From Variovorax paradoxus (GTDB taxonomy: Bacteria > Pseudomonadota > Gammaproteobacteria > Burkholderiales > Burkholderiaceae_C), in NCBI RefSeq assembly GCF_018614915.1, contig NZ_JAGGNU010000005.1:62001-126000 (forward strand): 64,000 bases of DNA. The letters are read 5' to 3'. The position numbers were made by a program, and so were the translations under genes. The notes below the pieces were generated by a model, which was not told where the DNA came from, did no database searches, and worked only from the letters and a program-made list of their open reading frames with translations. Positions 17,209 to 26,137 of the stretch are shown here, piece by piece; position 1 is the stretch's first letter, and the number at the start of each line of letters is the position of its first letter.

Positions 17209-17997
17209 ATGAGCAGCCATCGCAAGATCGGCGAGGTCATCCTCGACGTGCAGAACATCAGCTTGAGCTTCGGCGGCGTCAAGGCGCTCTCCGACATCAG
17301 CTTCGACGTGCGCGAGCACGAGGTGCGCGCCATCATCGGGCCCAACGGCGCGGGCAAGAGCTCGATGCTCAATTGCATCAACGGCGTCTACCAGCCGCAG
17401 CAGGGCTCCATCACCTTCCGCGGCCAGACCTTCCACCACATGAACCCGCGCCAGGTGGCCGAGATGGGCGTGGCGCGCACCTTCCAGAACCTGGCGCTGT
17501 TCAAGGGCATGAGCGTGCTCGACAACATCATGACCGGGCGCAACCTCAAGATGAAGAGCGGCCTCCTGGCCCAGGCGCTGCGCTGGGGCCCGGCCGAGCG
17601 CGAGGAGCTGGCGCAGCGCGAGTTCGTCGAACGCATCATCGACTTCCTCGAGATCCAGCTGCACCGCAAGACGCCGGTGGGCCGCCTGCCCTACGGCCTG
17701 CAGAAGCGCGTCGACCTCGGCCGCGCGCTCGCTATGGAGCCCCAGGTGCTTTTGCTCGACGAGCCGATGGCCGGCATGAACGTGGAAGAGAAGCAGGACA
17801 TGAGCCGCTTCATCCTCGACGTGAACGACGAGTTCGGCACCACCATCGTCCTGATCGAGCACGACATGGGCGTGGTGATGGACATCTCCGACCGCGTGGT
17901 GGTGCTCGACTACGGCAAGAAGATCGGCGACGGCACGCCGCACGATGTGCGCAACAACGAAGACGTGATCAGGGCCTACCTGGGGACGGAACACTGA
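17209..17997 (+). CDS. Branched-chain amino-acid-type ABC transporter ATPase (LivG-like)
   Basis: A 262-residue cytoplasmic ATPase of the HAAT family. It has Walker A GPNGAGKSS (44-52), Q-loop region VARTFQNLALF, the signature LPYGLQKRVDLGRAL, Walker B VLLLDEP and a switch His in IEHDMGVVM. LivG features (a long insertion after the Q-loop, MNVEEKQDMSRF) are present. It lies 61 bases after the ligase, and its stop overlaps the permease start by one base (TGATG). Confidence 0.93.
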   Translation: MSSHRKIGEVILDVQNISLSFGGVKALSDISFDVREHEVRAIIGPNGAGKSSMLNCINGVYQPQQGSITFRGQTFHHMNPRQVAEMGVARTFQNLALFKGMSVLDNIMTGRNLKMKSGLLAQALRWGPAEREELAQREFVERIIDFLEIQLHRKTPVGRLPYGLQKRVDLGRALAMEPQVLLLDEPMAGMNVEEKQDMSRFILDVNDEFGTTIVLIEHDMGVVMDISDRVVVLDYGKKIGDGTPHDVRNNEDVIRAYLGTEH

Positions 17998-18926
17998 TGG
18001 CCTTCTTCCTCGAAACCCTGTTCGGCGGCCTGATGGTCGGCATGCTCTATGCGCTGATCGCGCTGGGCTTCGTGCTGATCTACAAGGCCTCGGGCGTCTT
18101 CAACTTCGCGCAGGGCGCGATGGTGCTGTTCGCGGCGCTCGCGATGGCGCGCTTTGCCGAATGGGTGCCGGTCTGGAGCGGCATCTCCAACCCCTGGTTC
18201 GCCAACATCGCGGCCTTCGTGCTCGCGGGCGCGCTGATGTTCGCGCTGGCCTGGGTGGTGGAGCGGCTGGTGCTGCGCCACCTGGTCAACCAGGACGGCG
18301 CCACGCTGCTGATGGCCACGCTGGGCATCGCCTATTTCATCGACGGGCTGGGCCAGACCATCTTCGGCAGCAACATCTACAAGATCGACATCGGCATGCC
18401 GAAGGACCCGATCTTCGCCTTCGACTCGGTGTTCCAGGGCGGCATCCTGCTCAACAAGGAAGACCTGATCGCCGCCGTCATCGCGGCCGCGCTGGTGGCG
18501 CTGCTGTCGCTTTTCTTCCAGAAGACGGGCACCGGCCGCGCGCTGCGGGCGGTGGCCGACGACCACCAGGCGGCGCAGTCCGTCGGCATTCCTCTCTCGC
18601 GCATCTGGGTCACCGTGTGGTGCGTGGCGGGCATGGTGGCGCTGGTGGCCGGAATGATCTGGGGCAGCAAGCTGGGCGTGCAGTTCTCGCTGGCGACGGT
18701 CGCGCTGCGCGCACTGCCGGTGGTCATCCTCGGCGGCCTGACCTCGGTGCCGGGCGCGATCCTCGGCGGCCTGATCATCGGCGTGGGCGAGAAGCTGTCC
18801 GAGGTCTACCTCGGGCCCTACGTGGGCGGCGGCATCGAGATCTGGTTCGCCTACGTGCTGGCGCTGCTGTTCCTGCTGTTCCGGCCGCAGGGATTGTTCG
18901 GCGAGAAGATCATCGATCGCGTTTGA
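17997..18926 (+). CDS. Branched-chain amino-acid-type ABC permease (LivH-like)
   Basis: A 309-residue inner-membrane permease with about eight hydrophobic segments. It contains the LivH motifs GLMVGMLYALIALGFVLIYK at the start, FNFAQGAM, and the cytoplasmic loop GRALRAVADDHQAAQSVGIP that contacts the ATPase. It ends RPQGLFGEKIIDRV as usual. The start overlaps the LivG-like stop by one base. Confidence 0.93.
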   Translation: MAFFLETLFGGLMVGMLYALIALGFVLIYKASGVFNFAQGAMVLFAALAMARFAEWVPVWSGISNPWFANIAAFVLAGALMFALAWVVERLVLRHLVNQDGATLLMATLGIAYFIDGLGQTIFGSNIYKIDIGMPKDPIFAFDSVFQGGILLNKEDLIAAVIAAALVALLSLFFQKTGTGRALRAVADDHQAAQSVGIPLSRIWVTVWCVAGMVALVAGMIWGSKLGVQFSLATVALRALPVVILGGLTSVPGAILGGLIIGVGEKLSEVYLGPYVGGGIEIWFAYVLALLFLLFRPQGLFGEKIIDRV

Positions 18927-18942
18927 GCGAAGGACCCATCAC

Positions 18943-20019
18943 ATGCTCTACCGCGAAAACGGCCAGTTCAAGGCCAGCTACCGCGCCGACCAGCAGGTCT
19001 TCCCGATCCTGCAGGATCGCGTCTTCATCGCGCTGGTGCTGGTCTTCGCCTTCGTCGGCGTGCCGCTCCTGGCGAGCGACTACCTGTTCCGCGCCATCCT
19101 GATTCCGTTCCTGATCTTCTCGCTGGCAGCCGTCGGCGTGAACATCCTGGTCGGCTACTGCGGCCAGATCTCGCTCGGCTCCGGCGCCTTCATGGCCGTG
19201 GGCGCCTACGGTGCCTACAACTTCTTCGCCCGCATCCCGGGCCTGCCGCTCATTCCCGCGCTGATCCTGGGCGGGCTGTGCGCCACGGCCTTCGGCATCC
19301 TGTTCGGGCTGCCCAGCCTGCGGGTGCGCGGCCTCTACCTGGCGGTGGCGACGCTGGCGGCGCAGTTCTTTGCCGACTGGATGTTCCTGCGCGTCAAGTG
19401 GTTCACGCTCGACACGCCCTCGGGCTCAGTCGCGGTGTCGAACCTGCAGGTGTTCGGGCTGCCGCTGGAGAGCGCGGTGAGCAAGTACCTGTTCTGCCTG
19501 GTGGTGCTGGCGATCATCGCGCTCCTGGCCAAGAACCTGGTGCGCGGCGCCATCGGCCGCGAGTGGATGGCGATCCGCGACATGGACGTCGCCGCCGCGG
19601 TGATCGGCATCCGGCCGATGTACGCCAAGCTCAGCGCCTTTGCGGTCAGCTCCTTCATCATCGGCGTGGCCGGCGCGCTATGGGCCTTTGTGTACCTCGG
19701 CGCCTGGGAACCTTCGGCCTTCTCGGTGGACTATTCGTTCCGCCTGCTGTTCATGGTGATCATCGGCGGGTTGGGATCGATCATGGGCAGCTTCTTCGGC
19801 GCCGCCTTCATCGTCGTGCTGCCGATCGCGCTCAACCAGCTGTTGCCGATGCTGGCCGGCGCATTCGGGATCGAGATCTCCACCGCCGGCATTGCGCATG
19901 CCGAGCTGATGATCTTCGGCGGACTCATCGTGTGGTTCCTGATCGTGGAGCCGCACGGCTTGGCCAAGCTGTGGTCCACCGCCAAGCAGAAGCTGCGGCT
20001 GTGGCCGTTTCCGCACTGA
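18943..20019 (+). CDS. Branched-chain amino-acid-type ABC permease (LivM-like)
   Basis: A 358-residue permease partner of the LivH-like protein. About ten membrane segments are visible, with the LivM motifs VGYCGQISLGSGAFMAVGAY, PSLRVRGLYLAVATLAAQFF and the ATPase-contact loop GREWMAIRDMDVAAAVIGI. It begins 16 bases after the LivH-like stop with a GAAGGA ribosome site. Confidence 0.93.
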   Translation: MLYRENGQFKASYRADQQVFPILQDRVFIALVLVFAFVGVPLLASDYLFRAILIPFLIFSLAAVGVNILVGYCGQISLGSGAFMAVGAYGAYNFFARIPGLPLIPALILGGLCATAFGILFGLPSLRVRGLYLAVATLAAQFFADWMFLRVKWFTLDTPSGSVAVSNLQVFGLPLESAVSKYLFCLVVLAIIALLAKNLVRGAIGREWMAIRDMDVAAAVIGIRPMYAKLSAFAVSSFIIGVAGALWAFVYLGAWEPSAFSVDYSFRLLFMVIIGGLGSIMGSFFGAAFIVVLPIALNQLLPMLAGAFGIEISTAGIAHAELMIFGGLIVWFLIVEPHGLAKLWSTAKQKLRLWPFPH

Positions 20020-20043
20020 TCACTTTCAACCCAGGAGACAACC

Positions 20044-21366
20044 ATGAAACTCAAAACACTTGCACTTGCCATCGCTGCAGTGTCGGCCCTTTGGGGCACG
20101 GCCGCCTTCGCCCAGGACAAGGAACAGTTCATTCCGGTGCTGTCCTACCGTACCGGCGCCTACGCACCCAACGGCGCGCCGTGGGCCAACGGCTTCGTGG
20201 ACTACCTCAAGCTCGTCAACGCCCGCGGCGGCCTCAACGGCGTGAAGCTCAGCTTCGAGGAATGCGAGACCGGCTACGACACGGCGCGCAGCGTCGAATG
20301 CTACGAGCGCCTGAAGGGCAAGGGCACCGGCGCTTCGTTCGTGCAGCCGCTGTCCACCGGCGCCACCTTCGCCATCACCGAGAAAGCGCCGGTCGACAAG
20401 ATTCCGGTGGTGACGATCGGCTACGGCCGCAGCGAAAGCGCCGACGGCACGATCTTCAAGTGGAACTTCCCGATCGCAGGCACCTACTGGGTGGCGGCCG
20501 ATGCCATCCTGCAGGCCATCGGCAAGAAGGAAGGCGGACTGGACAAGCTCAAGGGCAAGAAGCTGGCGCTGGTCTACCACGACAGCCCCTACGGCAAGGA
20601 GCCGATTCCACTGCTGCAAGAGCGCGCCAGGATGCTCGGCTTCGACCTTCAGCTGCTGCCGGTGACGGCACCGGGCGTGGAGCAGAAGGCGACCTGGCTG
20701 CAAGTGCGCCAGAACCGGCCCGACTACGTGCTGCTGTGGGGTTGGGGCGTGATGAATTCCACCGCGCTCAAGGAGGCGCAGGCCACCGGCTACGCGCGGG
20801 AGAAGATGTACGGCGTCTGGTGGGCCGGTGCGGAGCCTGACGTGAAGGACGTCGGCGACGGCGCCAAGGGCTACAACGCCGTGACCATGCAGCACGGCGC
20901 CGAGCCGCAGTCCAAGCTGGTCAAGGACGTGCTCGCGATGGTGTACGAGAAGGGCCAGGGCACCGGCCCCAAGACCGACGTGGGCCAGGTGCTGTACATG
21001 CGCGGCGCGATGAGCGCGATGATCGGCGTGGAAGGCATCCGCGCAGCGCAGGAGCGCTTCGGCAAGGGCAAGGTCATGACGGGCGAGCAGGTGCGCTGGG
21101 GCCTGGAGAACCTGAACCTCACGCAGGCCAAGCTCGACGCGCTCGGCTTCGCCGGCGTGATGCGCCCGATCAGCACCTCGTGCGTAGACCACATGGGCGC
21201 CTCGTGGGCGCGCATCCATACCTGGGACGGCAGCAAGTGGAACTTCAGCTCCGACTGGCTGCAGGGCGACGAGCAGGTGATCAAGCCGCTGGTGAGGAGC
21301 ACCGCGGCCAAGTACGCGGCGGAAAAGAAGCTCACGCCGCGTTCCCCGTCCGAATGCCAAAGCTGA
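20044..21366 (+). CDS. Periplasmic receptor of the Liv-type ABC transporter
   Basis: A 440-residue type-I periplasmic binding protein (Peripla_BP_6). A Sec signal peptide ends at AAFAQDK (about residue 22). The mature protein starts FIPVLSYRTGAYAPNG and has the paired Cys residues of the family (CETG...ECY). It is longer than LivJ/LivK (about 370), as seen in receptors for aromatic acids and amides. A CCAGGAGACAACC ribosome site precedes the ATG. A 12-base-pair hairpin begins inside its last codons, which may raise receptor mRNA over the downstream ligase genes. The ligand is unknown. The two CoA ligases in the operon suggest a carboxylate. Confidence 0.9.
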   Translation: MKLKTLALAIAAVSALWGTAAFAQDKEQFIPVLSYRTGAYAPNGAPWANGFVDYLKLVNARGGLNGVKLSFEECETGYDTARSVECYERLKGKGTGASFVQPLSTGATFAITEKAPVDKIPVVTIGYGRSESADGTIFKWNFPIAGTYWVAADAILQAIGKKEGGLDKLKGKKLALVYHDSPYGKEPIPLLQERARMLGFDLQLLPVTAPGVEQKATWLQVRQNRPDYVLLWGWGVMNSTALKEAQATGYAREKMYGVWWAGAEPDVKDVGDGAKGYNAVTMQHGAEPQSKLVKDVLAMVYEKGQGTGPKTDVGQVLYMRGAMSAMIGVEGIRAAQERFGKGKVMTGEQVRWGLENLNLTQAKLDALGFAGVMRPISTSCVDHMGASWARIHTWDGSKWNFSSDWLQGDEQVIKPLVRSTAAKYAAEKKLTPRSPSECQS

Positions 21367-21379
21367 GGCTTTGGCATTC
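21352..21379 (+). terminator. Stem-loop spanning the receptor stop codon
   Basis: A perfect 12-base-pair stem (GAATGCCAAAGC pairing with GCTTTGGCATTC) has a four-base loop TGAG that contains most of the receptor's stop codon. There is no T-run, so it more likely protects the 3' end of the receptor message or attenuates read-through than terminates fully. Confidence 0.5.
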
Positions 21380-21383
21380 CTTG

Positions 21384-21470
21384 GGGGCGCGGCGTGCCGC
21401 CGTCCATGCGGCACCCTCCCCAACCCCTCCCGGCGGGCGGGAGGGGCGGCGGCTCTGACGAGCCGCTGCT
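21384..21470 (+). repeat. Intergenic GC-rich repeat with hairpin
   Basis: The gap between the receptor and the next ATPase gene holds a C/G-rich element. Its core is a perfect nine-base-pair hairpin, CCCCTCCCG (21424-21432) with CGGGAGGGG (21438-21446). Elements of this CCCTCCCC...GGGAGGGG kind recur between genes in Comamonadaceae genomes; that this one is dispersed is from memory and not tested here. It contains no ORF with a ribosome site. Confidence 0.4.
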
Positions 21471-21490
21471 TTGCGAGTCTTGGAAACACC

Positions 21491-22303
21491 ATGAATGCAT
21501 CCAACATTGTTCTCAACGTCAACGGCATCGAGGTCATCTACAACCACGTGATCCTGGTGCTCAAGGGCGTCTCGCTGCAGGTTCCCGAGGGCGGCATCGT
21601 GGCGCTGCTCGGCGGCAACGGCGCGGGCAAGACGACCACGCTGCGCGCGGTCTCGAACCTGTTGGCCGGCGAGCGCGGCGCGGTGACCAAGGGAACGATC
21701 GAGCTGCGCGGCGAGCGCATCGAAGCGCTCACGCCGGCCGAGCTGGTCAGGCGCGGCCTGATCCAGGTGATGGAGGGGCGCCACTGCTTCGCCCACCTGA
21801 CGATCGAGGACAACCTGATGACCGGCGCCTACACCCGCACCGACGGCAAAACCGCAATCGCCGAGACGCTGGAGAAGGTCTACGCCTACTTCCCGCGCCT
21901 GAAGACGCGCCGCGCTTCGCAGGCCGCCTACACCTCGGGCGGCGAGCAGCAGATGTGCGCCATCGGCCGCGCGCTGATGGCCAACCCCAACATGGTGCTG
22001 CTCGATGAGCCCTCGATGGGCCTGGCGCCGCAGATCGTGGAGGAGGTGTTCAGCATCGTGAAGGACCTGAACGAGAAGGAGCGCGTGACCTTCCTGCTGG
22101 CCGAGCAAAACACCAACATGGCGCTGCGCTACGCTGACTACGGCTACATCCTCGAGAACGGCCGCATCGTGATGGACGGCGAGGCGAAGAGCCTGCGCGA
22201 GAACGAGGACGTCAAGGAGTTCTATCTGGGCGTCGGCGGCGCGGACCGCAAGAGCTTCCGCGACGTGAAGAGCTACAAGCGGCGCAAAAGGTGGCTGGCG
22301 TGA
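21491..22303 (+). CDS. Branched-chain amino-acid-type ABC transporter ATPase (LivF-like)
   Basis: A 270-residue second ATPase of the Liv-type importer. It has Walker A GGNGAGKTT (about 37-45), the LivF-like Q-loop VMEGRHCFAHLTIEDNL, signature TSGGEQQMCAIGRAL, Walker B MVLLDEPSMGL and a switch motif LLAEQN (Gln where many ATPases have His, as in LivF). The frame is open upstream to 21371, but the conserved N-terminus starts at the ATG at 21491. Its stop overlaps the next gene (GTGA). Confidence 0.92.
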   Translation: MNASNIVLNVNGIEVIYNHVILVLKGVSLQVPEGGIVALLGGNGAGKTTTLRAVSNLLAGERGAVTKGTIELRGERIEALTPAELVRRGLIQVMEGRHCFAHLTIEDNLMTGAYTRTDGKTAIAETLEKVYAYFPRLKTRRASQAAYTSGGEQQMCAIGRALMANPNMVLLDEPSMGLAPQIVEEVFSIVKDLNEKERVTFLLAEQNTNMALRYADYGYILENGRIVMDGEAKSLRENEDVKEFYLGVGGADRKSFRDVKSYKRRKRWLA

Positions 22304-23547
22304 CCGATTTTTACGACAAGCTCGAAGTGCGCGACCCCGCCGAGCGCGAGCAGGACCTGCTGGCCGCGCTACCCAAGCAGATCATGCAGGCGCAGACCGC
22401 GGCGCCTGCGTTCGCGAAGATCCTCGACGGCGTGAAGGCGACCGACATCACCAGCCGCGAAGCGCTGGCGAAGCTGCCCGTCACGCGCAAGTCCGAGCTG
22501 CTCGAGCTGCAGAAGGCCAAACGCGCAAGCGATCCCTTCGGCGGCTTCTCGGCGGTGCCCTTCGGGCCCCGCATGCTGCGCGTGTTCGCGAGCCCCGGCA
22601 CCATCTACGAACCCGAAGGCGAGGCGCGCGACTACTGGCGCACGGCGCGCGCGCTGCATGCCGCGGGCTTTCGCGGCGGCGAGCTGGTGCACAACTGCTT
22701 CAGCTACCACATGACGCCGGCCGGAGCGATCATGGAAAGCGGCGCACGCGCGCTCGGCTGCACCGTGTTCGCAGGCGGCACCGGCCAGACCGAGCAGCAG
22801 GTGGAGGCCATCGCCGACCTCAGGCCGGCCGGCTACGCAGGCACGCCGAGCTTCCTCAAGATCATCCTCGAGAAGGCCGCGGAAAAGAAAATCGCATTGC
22901 CCTCGCTGACCAAGGCGCTGGTGTCAGGCGAGGCCTTTCCGCCCAGCCTGCGCGACTGGATCGCCGAGCACGGCGTGGCCGGCACGCAGTGCTACGCGAC
23001 GGCCGACCTGGGCCTGGTGGCCTACGAGACCTCGGCGCGCGAGGGCCTGGTGCTCGACGAGCGCGTGATCGTGGAGATCGTGCGTCCCGGCACCGGCGAC
23101 CCGGTGCCCGAGGGCGAGGTCGGCGAGATCGTCGTCACCACGCTGAACCCGGACTACCCGCTGATCCGCTTCGGCACCGGCGACCTCTCGGCCGTGCTGC
23201 CGGGACACTGCCCCACCGGCCGCACCAACACGCGCATCAAGGGCTGGCTCGGCCGCGCCGACCAGACCACCAAGGTGCGCGGCATGTTCGTGCATCCGGG
23301 CCAAGTGGCCGAGATCGCGCGGCGCTTTCCGGAAGTGCAGCGCGCGCGGCTGGTGGTCGAGGGCGAGATGGGCGACGACCGCATGACGCTCGAGCTCGAA
23401 TGCGCCGCCCCTGTCGACGGCCTGGCGGAACGCATCGCCGAAGCCATCCGCGACGTCACCAAGCTGCGCGGCACGGTCGAACTCGTCGCACCGGGCAGCC
23501 TGCCGAACGACGGCAAGGTGATCGAGGACGCACGCAGCTACCGATAG
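22300..23547 (+). CDS. PaaK-like phenylacetate-CoA ligase family protein
   Basis: A 415-residue adenylate-forming ligase of the PaaK branch, expected to make an aryl- or acyl-CoA. It has the PaaK-like VFASPGT phosphate loop, a GGTGQTEQQV segment, the CYATADLG motif, IRFGTGDLS and the C-terminal NDGKVIEDAR with the adenylation-domain Lys. The start is a GTG that overlaps the LivF-like stop by four bases; another GTG three codons earlier is possible. As the last gene of the ABC operon it pairs with the N-terminal AMP ligase, so the operon encodes two different CoA ligases. Confidence 0.85.
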   Translation: MTDFYDKLEVRDPAEREQDLLAALPKQIMQAQTAAPAFAKILDGVKATDITSREALAKLPVTRKSELLELQKAKRASDPFGGFSAVPFGPRMLRVFASPGTIYEPEGEARDYWRTARALHAAGFRGGELVHNCFSYHMTPAGAIMESGARALGCTVFAGGTGQTEQQVEAIADLRPAGYAGTPSFLKIILEKAAEKKIALPSLTKALVSGEAFPPSLRDWIAEHGVAGTQCYATADLGLVAYETSAREGLVLDERVIVEIVRPGTGDPVPEGEVGEIVVTTLNPDYPLIRFGTGDLSAVLPGHCPTGRTNTRIKGWLGRADQTTKVRGMFVHPGQVAEIARRFPEVQRARLVVEGEMGDDRMTLELECAAPVDGLAERIAEAIRDVTKLRGTVELVAPGSLPNDGKVIEDARSYR

Positions 23548-23568
23548 CCGCCCCCGCCCCCGCCAGCG

Positions 23569-24126
23569 TCAGGCGTGTGCGTGGGCGTCGGCGAAGCGCT
23601 CGAGCATCATGCGATTGAAGGCTGGCAGGTCGTCGGGCTTGCGGCTCGTGACCAGGGCGCCGTCGGCGACGACCTCGCGATCCACCCACTTGGCACCGGC
23701 ATTCTTCAGGTCGATCTGCAAGGAGGGCCAGGATGTCATCGTGCGGCCCCTGACGACTTCCGCCTCGATCAACGTCCACGGGCCATGGCAGATCGCGGCC
23801 ACCGGCTTGCCGGCTTCGAAGAAGTCCTTGACGAAGGCGACAGCCTGCTCGTTGATGCGCAGCGCATCGAGATTCATGACGCCGCCAGGCAGCAGCAGCG
23901 CTTCGAACTCGTGCGCGGCCGCCTGCGGCAGCGGTATGTCGACCTCGAACACATCCGCCGGCTTGTGGTGTTTCCAGCCGCGCACGCTGCCGTCCATCGG
24001 CGACACGATCTTGGTGTCGGCGCCTGCGGCATCGAGCACCCTGCGCGGTTCGGTCATCTCCGACTGCTCGAAACCATCGGTCACCAGGATGGCGACCTTC
24101 ATTCCGTCGAGTTGGCGTTTGCTCAT
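23569..24126 (-). CDS. PfpI/DJ-1 superfamily protein (YhbO-like)
   Basis: A 185-residue cytoplasmic protein of the type-1 glutamine amidotransferase-like superfamily. The nucleophile elbow AICHGPW gives C113-H114, with E20 in VTDGFEQSE completing the usual Cys-His-Glu/Asp site. Members act as stress-induced proteases, glyoxalases or deglycases; the exact activity is debated. The ATG at 24126 follows an AAGGAA ribosome site. It is convergent with the PaaK-like gene and divergent from the amidohydrolase. Confidence 0.88.
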   Translation of the reverse strand: MSKRQLDGMKVAILVTDGFEQSEMTEPRRVLDAAGADTKIVSPMDGSVRGWKHHKPADVFEVDIPLPQAAAHEFEALLLPGGVMNLDALRINEQAVAFVKDFFEAGKPVAAICHGPWTLIEAEVVRGRTMTSWPSLQIDLKNAGAKWVDREVVADGALVTSRKPDDLPAFNRMMLERFADAHAHA

Positions 24127-24272
24127 GTGAATTCCTTTCGTGGTGTGCCAGGTTTTCAAGCTACAGCACCCTGCACAGTCCCCGATCGGCATGCGGATCG
24201 GTTCTCCGTGTCGGACAAGTCGTCGCTGCTGCGAAACGGCACGGGTCTTGCGTGAAACATCGCCTCGCTACG

Positions 24273-25628
24273 ATGACCGCCATGACCCACGCCTTCTTCC
24301 GTCCGCCGGAAAGCTCGCGCTACGCACTGCGCAATCTGCGCGCGCCGCGCTGTCTGCTACCCGCCGCATTCGACGACAACGACAACGACGACAAGGCCGG
24401 CGGCCTGGCCGCAGTCGACCTGCTGGTGGACGAGGGCCGCATCGCCGCCATCGAGCCCGCGGGCCGGCTGCCGGCCGAGCTCGGGCCCGACCTCGATGCC
24501 TCGATGCTGCTGCCCGGCATGGTCGATTGCCACACCCATCTCGACAAGGGCCACATCTGGCCGCGCCAGGCCAACCCGACCGGAGACGGCGCCGGCGCCT
24601 CGATGGCCACGCAGCGCGACCGCCAGGCGCACTGGAACGCCGAGGACGTGCGCCGGCGCATGGAGTTCGGCCTCGCCACCGCCTATGCCAAGGGCGTGGT
24701 CGCGATCCGCACCCACCTCGACTCGCTGGCGCCGCAGGCCGCGATCTCGTTCCCGGTATGGCGCGAAGTGCGCGAGCGCTGGGCCGGGCGCATCGCGCTG
24801 CAGGTGTCGTCGATCGCGCCGCTCGACATCTTCCTCACCGACGAAGGCCGCGAGCTGGCCGACATCGTGGCCGAGAGCGGCGGCCGGCTCGGCTGCGTGA
24901 CGCGCTCCGCCCGCCATCCCGGCGACCCGATGCCGCCCGACATGGACGCGGCGCTGGCGCGCGTGTTCACCCTCGCGGCCGAGCGCGGGCTCGACCTCGA
25001 CCTGCACGTCGACGAATCCACCGACCCGCGCGCGCGGGCGCTGATCCGCGTGGCGCGCACCGCCATCCAGCAAGACTTCGCCGGCCGCATCCTGTGCGGC
25101 CACTGCACCGCGCTGGCGCTGCAGACCGACGAGTTCATCGAGGAGACCCTCGCCGCCTGCAAGGATGCCGGCATCGACATCGTGAGCCTGCCGACGGTCA
25201 ACATGTACCTGCAGGACCGCAGCCCCGAAGCGCGCACGCCCCGCTGGCGCGGTGTGACGGTGCTGCACGAGATGAAGGCGCGCGGCCTGCGCGTGGCGGT
25301 GGCCGGCGACAACTGCCGCGATCCCTTCTACGCCTACGGCGACCACGACATGCTCGACACCTTCACCCAGGCGGTGAAGATCCTGCACCTGGACCATCCG
25401 CTGTCCGACTGGATCCGCGCCGCCACCGAGACCCCCGCCGCGATCATGGGCATCGCGGCCGGCGTGCTGAAGGCCGGCGCCGCGGCCGACCTGCTGGTGC
25501 TCAAGGCACGCAACTATTCGGAGATGCTCGCGCGCACGCAGTTCGACCGCACCGTGCTGCGCGCGGGCCGCGCGATCGACACGGCGCTGCCCGACTACCG
25601 GCTGCTCGACGATCTCACGGCCGGATAA
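24273..25628 (+). CDS. Amidohydrolase, cytosine-deaminase (CodA)-like
   Basis: A metal-dependent hydrolase of 451 residues. It has the metal motif DCHTHLDKGH, a central HVDES, a GHCTAL segment and the catalytic Asp in AVAGDNCRDPFYAYGDHDM. These match the CodA/N-isopropylammelide group, which deaminates cytosine, isoguanine or related heterocycles, using Fe or Zn. A dehydrated Asp/Asn stretch (DDNDNDD, about 32-38) is an odd insertion in the N-terminal beta sandwich. ATGs at 24273 and 24282 and a GTG at 24252 are all possible; none has a strong ribosome site. The true substrate is unknown. Confidence 0.85.
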   Translation: MTAMTHAFFRPPESSRYALRNLRAPRCLLPAAFDDNDNDDKAGGLAAVDLLVDEGRIAAIEPAGRLPAELGPDLDASMLLPGMVDCHTHLDKGHIWPRQANPTGDGAGASMATQRDRQAHWNAEDVRRRMEFGLATAYAKGVVAIRTHLDSLAPQAAISFPVWREVRERWAGRIALQVSSIAPLDIFLTDEGRELADIVAESGGRLGCVTRSARHPGDPMPPDMDAALARVFTLAAERGLDLDLHVDESTDPRARALIRVARTAIQQDFAGRILCGHCTALALQTDEFIEETLAACKDAGIDIVSLPTVNMYLQDRSPEARTPRWRGVTVLHEMKARGLRVAVAGDNCRDPFYAYGDHDMLDTFTQAVKILHLDHPLSDWIRAATETPAAIMGIAAGVLKAGAAADLLVLKARNYSEMLARTQFDRTVLRAGRAIDTALPDYRLLDDLTAG

Positions 25629-25722
25629 ACCCGGCCATTCGAGAGATGACGGGAACATGGCGGCGGACTAAGCTGACATGGACGGCACACTGCCGCCGCC
25701 ATCCGTCCGAAGGAGAGCCGAC

Positions 25723-26004
25723 ATGCCTCGTTACGTTGTTGAACGCACATTCCCCGATGGGCTGGAGATCCCGGTGACCGACGTAGGCGCGCGCGCCTGC
25801 GCCATGGTGATATCGAACAACGCCAAGAGCGGAGTGACCTGGGTCCACTCCTACGTGAGCGAGGACCACCGCAAGTCCTTCTGCATCTACGACGGTCCGA
25901 ACCCGGAGGCCATTCGCGAGGTTGCGGGCACCAACAACCTGCCGGTCGACAGCATCACGGCGGTCAGCGTGCTCGACCCCTATTTCTACCGCGGCCCGCA
26001 CTGA
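25723..26004 (+). CDS. DUF4242 domain protein
   Basis: A 93-residue ferredoxin-like-fold protein. It starts MPRYVVERTFPDGLEIP, has NNAKSGVTWVHSYVSEDHRKSFCIYDGP and ends DSITAVSVLDPYF, the DUF4242 (SCO4226-type) pattern. A structural homologue binds nickel, but the physiological role is unknown. The ATG follows a good AGGAGAG ribosome site; an upstream in-frame ATG at 25678 lacks one. It is monocistronic, with a short GC hairpin (TCGCC/GGCGA) about ten bases after the stop. Confidence 0.85.
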   Translation: MPRYVVERTFPDGLEIPVTDVGARACAMVISNNAKSGVTWVHSYVSEDHRKSFCIYDGPNPEAIREVAGTNNLPVDSITAVSVLDPYFYRGPH

Positions 26005-26137
26005 TTCTTCCTGTCGCCCCGGGCGGCGAAACCCTACACGCGCCGTCAGGCGGCACTGACGCTCCCGGCCGCGCGCAGCGCAATCATGAAAGCTCCAGCA
26101 ACCCTCCTCGCGGAGGCAACCAAGGAGTATTTTCATC

